A stretch of DNA of 16,000 bases from Ruminococcus sp. CAG:488. GTDB lineage: Bacteria; Bacillota; Clostridia; Oscillospirales; Acutalibacteraceae. Positions 12,817 to 16,000 of this stretch are shown here, in pieces. The DNA is taken from positions 1 through 16,000 of the forward strand of contig HF999605.1 in the NCBI GenBank assembly GCA_000434055.1. The letters are read 5' to 3'. A model generated the notes under the pieces. The model saw nothing but the letters and a program-made list of their open reading frames with translations. It did no database searches and had not been told where the DNA came from. The number at the start of each line of letters is the position of its first letter. The first letter of the stretch is position 1. The position numbers and the translations under genes are program-made.

Positions 12817-15270
12817 ATGGAAAAAATGTGGAATAACGCAAAGTTTATTTACACAGAATTTCAAAACTATTTTGACGCTTCAAAAAATCCGTGGGGCAGC
12901 AGAGTGCCTTATGTTAATCAGCATTGCGAAATTGTCGATAATAATGGACTGCCGATGTTTTGGAGTGATTTTGATATCGTAAACGACGCGAAAACCGAGT
13001 TGATTTTTTCGGCTCTCGGTATTGTTGATATCTACATTAACGGCAAGCGCGTCGGCAATGACGAGATGAAACCGGGCTGGACAAATTATAACAAACGTGC
13101 CCTTTACTACGTCTATGATGTTTCAAAGTATATTCGTGAGGGAAAGAATAGAATCCTTGCGGTGGTATCGGCAGGCTGGTATTCAGGCAGAATTGTTCAG
13201 AGTACATACGGTGCAAATCCGCCCGCTTTCATTGCAAATATTGTGCATGGCGGCAAATCAATTCTTGTAACAGACGAAAACTGGGACGCAACGGTCGGCG
13301 GACCGGTTCGCTTGGCTGACATCTGGGACGGAGAATACTGTGATGCAACAGAGAACGGTTATGATGAGATTTCAACAGTAGGATTTGTGCCGAAAAAGGT
13401 TCGCAAAGCGACGGCTTGTGATTATTTCAACGGTGTGTTGACTCCTTTTATCGGTCCTAAGGTTCAAGTTCGTGATGAATTAAGTCTGAGAGCAAAAACT
13501 CTCACGGTTTATGACGGTGTTAATTATAACGGCTCCTATTACGGCGAAATAAATATCTGCGACAATCCCAAATCTTTTCCTCTAACGCTCAAAAAGGGTC
13601 AAAAGCTTATCATTGATCTCGGTCAGGAAATGGTCGGCTGGGCTAAGCTGACCCTTAAAGGCGAAAGAGGAACATTTGTTAATGTTCACTATGCAGAGTT
13701 TTTGAACGACAGCGGTGAAATTTCAAGAGGAAATGACGGTGCAAAAGGATCACTTTATACCATCAATTTCAGAACAGCACTTGCGAAGGAAACATATGTA
13801 CTCAGCGGTAAGAATGAGGAGGTTTACAGACCTTCATTTACTTTTTACGGCTATCGTTATGTTCAGATAAGCTCGACGAAGGATATTGAAATACTTGATT
13901 TTATTTCCGAAGTTGTCGGCTCTGTTACGAAAGAAATAGGAACGCTTGAAACCTCCGATGAGCTTGTCAACAAGCTTATTTCAAATACTCTTTGGGGTCA
14001 ACGCAGTAACTATCTGAGCGTGCCGACCGATTGCCCTCAGCGTGATGAGCGTTACGGCTGGACAGGAGACGCGCAGGCGTTCAGTATAACGGCTGCTTAC
14101 AATGCAGATGTCAAGGAATTTTTCCGCAAGTGGATCCAGGATGCCCGTGATTCTCAGGGTGACGACGGCGGATATACTGAGGTTATTCCCAAAACGTTTT
14201 GCTGCCATACGGAGAATGAAGCGGCGTGGACAGATGCAGGCATAATCGTGCCTTATAACATGTATGTTATGTATAATGATATTGAGCTTCTTGAAACGCA
14301 TTATGAGTCAATGGAGAAATACATTGCTCAGCTCGTTGATAAGTTCGGCATGGCAGGCGCAAACGCTCGCTTCGGTGACTGGCTTGCATATGATCAGTGC
14401 GACAAAACGTATGTTTCGTCCGTTTATTTTGTACACGATATTGACCTTATGATAAAGATGAGCGACGTTCTCGGTAAATCCGACAGAGCCGAGCATTATA
14501 AGAAGCTGAGAAAACAGGCTTATGCTTACTTTGTTGAGAATTACATGAAGGACGGAAAGCTCATCGGACAGACCCAAACCGATAAAATCCTTGCGCTTGC
14601 CTTTGACCTTGTTGATGCCGACTATGCAAAAGTTCTCGCCGACGAGCTTGTTGAGCAGATAAAGGCGAACGGCAACAGACTTTCGACGGGCTTCCTCGGA
14701 ACATATAATCTTTGCACGACGCTTTCAAAATACGGTAAGGATAAAATGGCATATACGCTCCTTATGCAGCACAATGAGCCGTCATGGATTTACAGCATCG
14801 ACCAGGGCGCAACGACCGTTTGGGAACGCTGGAATTCTTATACAAAGGAAAACGGCTTTGGAGATGTCGGCATGAATTCGTTCAATCACTATGCTTACGG
14901 CTCGGTGGTTGAATGGATGTATCGCTATATGGCAGGCATCGAGCCGGGAATGCCGGGCTTTGAAACTGTTATTCTTCGGCCGAGAATTGATACAAGAACC
15001 GCCGATGAGCTTCCCGACGGACAGCAGCGCATGACATATGTTAAGGCAAGCTATGATTCCGCCTCGGGACTTATCGTGAGCGAATGGAGCAACGAGAAAA
15101 ACCTCATATATAAATGTACCGTTCCGGTGGCGACCGAGCTGAGATTGCCGATTATGGGCGAAAAGCTCACAATAAACGGCGTTGAACACAGCTTCGATGA
15201 GTATGAGTGCAAGGACGGCTGTGCGATTATTCGCCTCGGTTCGGGTGAATATGTTTTTGAGGAGAAATAA
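12817..15270 (+). CDS. GH78 alpha-L-rhamnosidase, cytoplasmic
   Basis: This 817-residue glycoside hydrolase of family 78 removes terminal alpha-L-rhamnose from glycosides by an inverting mechanism. An N-terminal beta-domain with a sugar-binding-like segment (about 60-130, DIYINGKRVGNDEMKPGWTN) and a middle beta region (about 215-365) precede the (alpha/alpha)6 catalytic barrel (about 375-710). The family signature TDCPQRDERYGWTGDAQ (404-420) supplies Glu411 as likely general acid with Asp405 and Asp418; TTVWERW supplies Glu670 as likely general base. A C-terminal beta domain (about 715-817) ends it. There is no signal peptide, so it acts inside the cell on imported rhamnosides. It is compact compared with many 900-1100-residue relatives. 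ATG at 12817 has AGGAGG 5 nt upstream. No transporter or rhamnose-catabolism gene is in the window. Confidence 0.93.
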   Translation: MEKMWNNAKFIYTEFQNYFDASKNPWGSRVPYVNQHCEIVDNNGLPMFWSDFDIVNDAKTELIFSALGIVDIYINGKRVGNDEMKPGWTNYNKRALYYVYDVSKYIREGKNRILAVVSAGWYSGRIVQSTYGANPPAFIANIVHGGKSILVTDENWDATVGGPVRLADIWDGEYCDATENGYDEISTVGFVPKKVRKATACDYFNGVLTPFIGPKVQVRDELSLRAKTLTVYDGVNYNGSYYGEINICDNPKSFPLTLKKGQKLIIDLGQEMVGWAKLTLKGERGTFVNVHYAEFLNDSGEISRGNDGAKGSLYTINFRTALAKETYVLSGKNEEVYRPSFTFYGYRYVQISSTKDIEILDFISEVVGSVTKEIGTLETSDELVNKLISNTLWGQRSNYLSVPTDCPQRDERYGWTGDAQAFSITAAYNADVKEFFRKWIQDARDSQGDDGGYTEVIPKTFCCHTENEAAWTDAGIIVPYNMYVMYNDIELLETHYESMEKYIAQLVDKFGMAGANARFGDWLAYDQCDKTYVSSVYFVHDIDLMIKMSDVLGKSDRAEHYKKLRKQAYAYFVENYMKDGKLIGQTQTDKILALAFDLVDADYAKVLADELVEQIKANGNRLSTGFLGTYNLCTTLSKYGKDKMAYTLLMQHNEPSWIYSIDQGATTVWERWNSYTKENGFGDVGMNSFNHYAYGSVVEWMYRYMAGIEPGMPGFETVILRPRIDTRTADELPDGQQRMTYVKASYDSASGLIVSEWSNEKNLIYKCTVPVATELRLPIMGEKLTINGVEHSFDEYECKDGCAIIRLGSGEYVFEEK

Positions 15271-15332
15271 AAGGCGGCATACAATTACGCCGTGAGTATA
15301 AAAAATTGTTTTTTGACAGCAAAATAAAATCA

Positions 15333-15366
15333 CTTCCGACGGCTTAATCGCTGTCGGAAGGTTTTT
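15333..15366 (+). terminator. Terminator of the rhamnosidase gene
   Basis: CTTCCGACGGC (15333-15343) pairs with 15350-15360 (one G-T pair) in an 11-bp stem with a 6-nt loop, followed by GTTTTT. A smaller GGCG/CGCC hairpin (15273-15291) lies just after the stop codon. Confidence 0.9.
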
Positions 15367-15409
15367 AAAAAATAATTATGAAAAAGACCTAAATTTATTT
15401 CAAAAACAG

Positions 15410-15438
15410 TTGACAAACAAAAATGAATCTGATATAAT
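15410..15438 (+). promoter_or_regulatory. Consensus extended -10 promoter for tRNA-Leu
   Basis: TTGACA (15410-15415), exactly 17 bp, then TATAAT (15433-15438) with TG at 15430-15431. It is a full consensus SigA promoter, as expected for a stable RNA gene. Confidence 0.93.
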
Positions 15439-15444
15439 ATCAAG

Positions 15445-15461
15445 CGTTCCTTGAGGGAACG
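15445..15461 (+). other. Hairpin in the pre-tRNA 5' leader
   Basis: CGTTCC (15445-15450) pairs with GGAACG (15456-15461) around TTGAG, at the predicted 5' end of the tRNA transcript. RNase P should remove it with the leader. Confidence 0.5.
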
Positions 15462-15471
15462 ACAATTGAAT

Positions 15472-15555
15472 GCGAGAGTGGCGGAATCGGCAGACGCGCA
15501 CGTTTGAGGGGCGTGTGGTAATCCCGTACGGGTTCAAGTCCCGTCTCTCGCACCA
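15472..15555 (+). tRNA. tRNA-Leu, anticodon GAG
   Basis: A full cloverleaf can be folded by eye. The acceptor stem is GCGAGAG (15472-15478) with CTCTCGC (15545-15551). The D stem is GCG/CGC (15481-15483, 15495-15497). The anticodon stem CACGT/GCGTG encloses the loop TTGAGGG, with anticodon GAG at 15506-15508 (reads CUC/CUU). A long class II variable region (15516-15527) follows, then the T arm ACGGG/CCCGT with loop TTCAAGT. The discriminator is A and CCA is encoded (15553-15555). Class II form and GAG identify leucine. Confidence 0.96.
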
Positions 15556-15556
15556 T

Positions 15557-15613
15557 AACTGGACACCAATTTTGATACTATGCGTATCTTGATTGGTGTC
15601 CAGTTTCTTTTTA
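15557..15613 (+). terminator. Strong terminator of tRNA-Leu
   Basis: AACTGGACACCAAT (15557-15570) pairs perfectly with 15592-15605 (14 bp). A nested GATAC/GATAC-complement hairpin (15574-15578 with 15584-15588) sits in the loop, and TTTCTTTTTA follows. It begins 2 bases after the tRNA CCA end. Confidence 0.92.
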
Positions 15614-15614
15614 T

Positions 15615-15640
15615 AAAGTCCTTGATTTGCAAGGCTTTTT
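15615..15640 (+). terminator. Second hairpin with T run after tRNA-Leu
   Basis: AAAG-T-CCTTG (15615-15624) pairs with CAAGG-CTTT (15630-15638), with one bulged T and a 5-nt loop, and TTTTT follows. It directly follows the main tRNA terminator, giving tandem termination and insulating the sigma-factor gene. Confidence 0.6.
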
Positions 15641-15656
15641 CGATACATAAACAAAA

Positions 15657-15686
15657 TAGAAAAATTCACAAGTAAATGATATAATT
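15657..15686 (+). promoter_or_regulatory. Possible SigA promoter for the sigma-factor gene
   Basis: A perfect TATAAT (15681-15686) is preceded by TG (15678-15679), an extended -10. The -35 is weak (TAGAAA, 15657-15662, 18-bp spacer). The start codon is about 100 nt downstream. Confidence 0.55.
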
Positions 15687-15717
15687 TAAAAAATGAGGAA
15701 GATTTTTTTGAATTTAG

Positions 15718-15744
15718 TGACGTATGACACATTTTCCCCGTCTA
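15718..15744 (+). promoter_or_regulatory. Possible ECF-type autoregulatory promoter
   Basis: TGACGT (15718-15723), 15 bp, then CGTCTA (15739-15744). This resembles Bacillus ECF sigma promoters (TGAAAC-type -35, CGTC/CGTA-type -10) and lies about 44 bp before the sigma-factor start, where an autoregulated promoter would be expected. The -35 match is partial. Confidence 0.4.
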
Positions 15745-15787
15745 TTAGGGTGAAAGGCTTTAATACTAAGGGAAGGAGGAGAAGCCT

Positions 15788-16000
15788 ATGGATGATAAGC
15801 AGATATTAGATTTATATTGGGAGCGCTCCGAAGCTGCTATATCCGAAACTTCAAAAAAATACGGAAAGTATTGCAGATACATAGCCTTTAATATTCTTCA
15901 CAATGACGAAGATAGCGAGGAATGTGTAAATGATACTTATTTAAGAGCTTGGAACAGCATACCGCCTAACCGTCCACCTGTCCTAAAAACTTTTTTAGGG
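15788..16000 (+). CDS. ECF-type sigma-70 factor, N-terminal part (cut by window)
   Basis: An open frame from ATG 15788 to the window end gives 71 residues (begins MDDKQILDLYWERSEAAISE). GGAAGGAGG lies just upstream. The segment EDSEECVNDTYLRAWNSIPP (41-60) is the region-2 core of ECF-like sigma factors that bind the RNA polymerase clamp and the -10 element, and the preceding KYGKYCRYIAFNIL helix fits region 2.1. The rest, including region 4 and any anti-sigma gene, lies outside. From family knowledge, such factors in Clostridia are usually followed by a membrane anti-sigma protein and respond to envelope or peptide stress; this is inference here. Confidence 0.85.
   Translation, partial: MDDKQILDLYWERSEAAISETSKKYGKYCRYIAFNILHNDEDSEECVNDTYLRAWNSIPPNRPPVLKTFLG

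Noticed and set aside
14782..15333. 183-codon minus-strand frame
   Set aside because: It lies opposite the well-supported GH78 rhamnosidase gene and has no recognisable domain or SD; it is a codon-bias shadow.
15535..15555. tRNA-Leu 3' end as an integration (att) site
   Set aside because: No second copy of the tRNA 3' end and no integrase gene were seen in the window.
15400..15732. 110-codon minus-strand reading frame covering the tRNA-Leu
   Set aside because: It is the antisense of tRNA-Leu and its flanks (the RRDLNPYGITTRPSNV type of peptide is a well-known artefact of tRNA antisense). It has no coding support.
15694..15840. Small upstream frame starting MRKIFLNLV overlapping the sigma-factor start
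   Set aside because: It lacks an SD and overlaps the strong SD and start of the sigma gene; probably chance.
15982..15999. Inverted repeat CCTAAAAA/TTTTTAGG at the right edge
   Set aside because: It lies inside the sigma-factor coding frame and is AT-rich, so it is likely a coincidence of codon choice.

Overview
The window looks like a chromosomal stretch from a low-to-mid GC, spore-associated Clostridia bacterium, probably a gut Ruminococcaceae/Oscillospiraceae-type anaerobe. The basis is a spoIVB-spo0A pair, a SpoVB-like flippase, strong AGGAGG-type Shine-Dalgarno (SD) sites, near-consensus TTGACA-N17-TATAAT promoters, several secreted hydrolases and a GH78 rhamnosidase. The organism call is inference from gene content. 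No database search was possible.

Layout. Positions 1-400 are non-coding and hold a GC-rich, hairpin-rich intergenic repeat flanked by a 13-bp direct repeat. Positions 401-2533 (minus strand) encode a membrane-anchored or secreted protein of unknown function and a secreted family I.5-type zinc lipase. Positions 2644-4443 (plus strand) encode a PPC/DUF296 protein and a second, longer lipase of the same family. Positions 4534-6803 hold the classic sporulation pair spoIVB-spo0A. An acyltransferase-3 membrane protein (6880-7995) converges, with an 8-bp overlap, on a SpoVB/MurJ-type flippase (7988-9508, minus strand). Positions 9730-12743 form a two-gene operon of secreted enzymes, an LCAT-like serine hydrolase and a PHP-domain metal-dependent phosphoesterase, behind a very strong promoter and a 138-nt leader. 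A cytoplasmic GH78 alpha-L-rhamnosidase follows at 12817-15270. The right end carries a tRNA-Leu(GAG) gene with its own consensus promoter and terminator, then the first 71 codons of an ECF-type sigma factor that runs off the window.

How the genes fit together. SpoIVB (signalling protease) and Spo0A (master regulator) are sporulation proteins. The flippase and acyltransferase are plausible envelope or cortex-polysaccharide functions. The lipases, LCAT-like hydrolase, PHP phosphoesterase and rhamnosidase suggest degradation of external lipids, phosphoesters and rhamnosides, but no shared pathway is proven.

Most unusual observations: (i) spoIVB and the rhamnosidase gene each have a terminator-like hairpin fused to, or touching, their SD site; (ii) the Spo0A receiver domain has lost part of its usual phosphorylation signature; (iii) one lipase lacks about 40 residues of the lid region and apparently its calcium ligands; (iv) the sigma-factor gene may be driven by an autoregulated ECF promoter behind two consecutive hairpins. 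No CRISPR array, prophage or transposase gene is visible.
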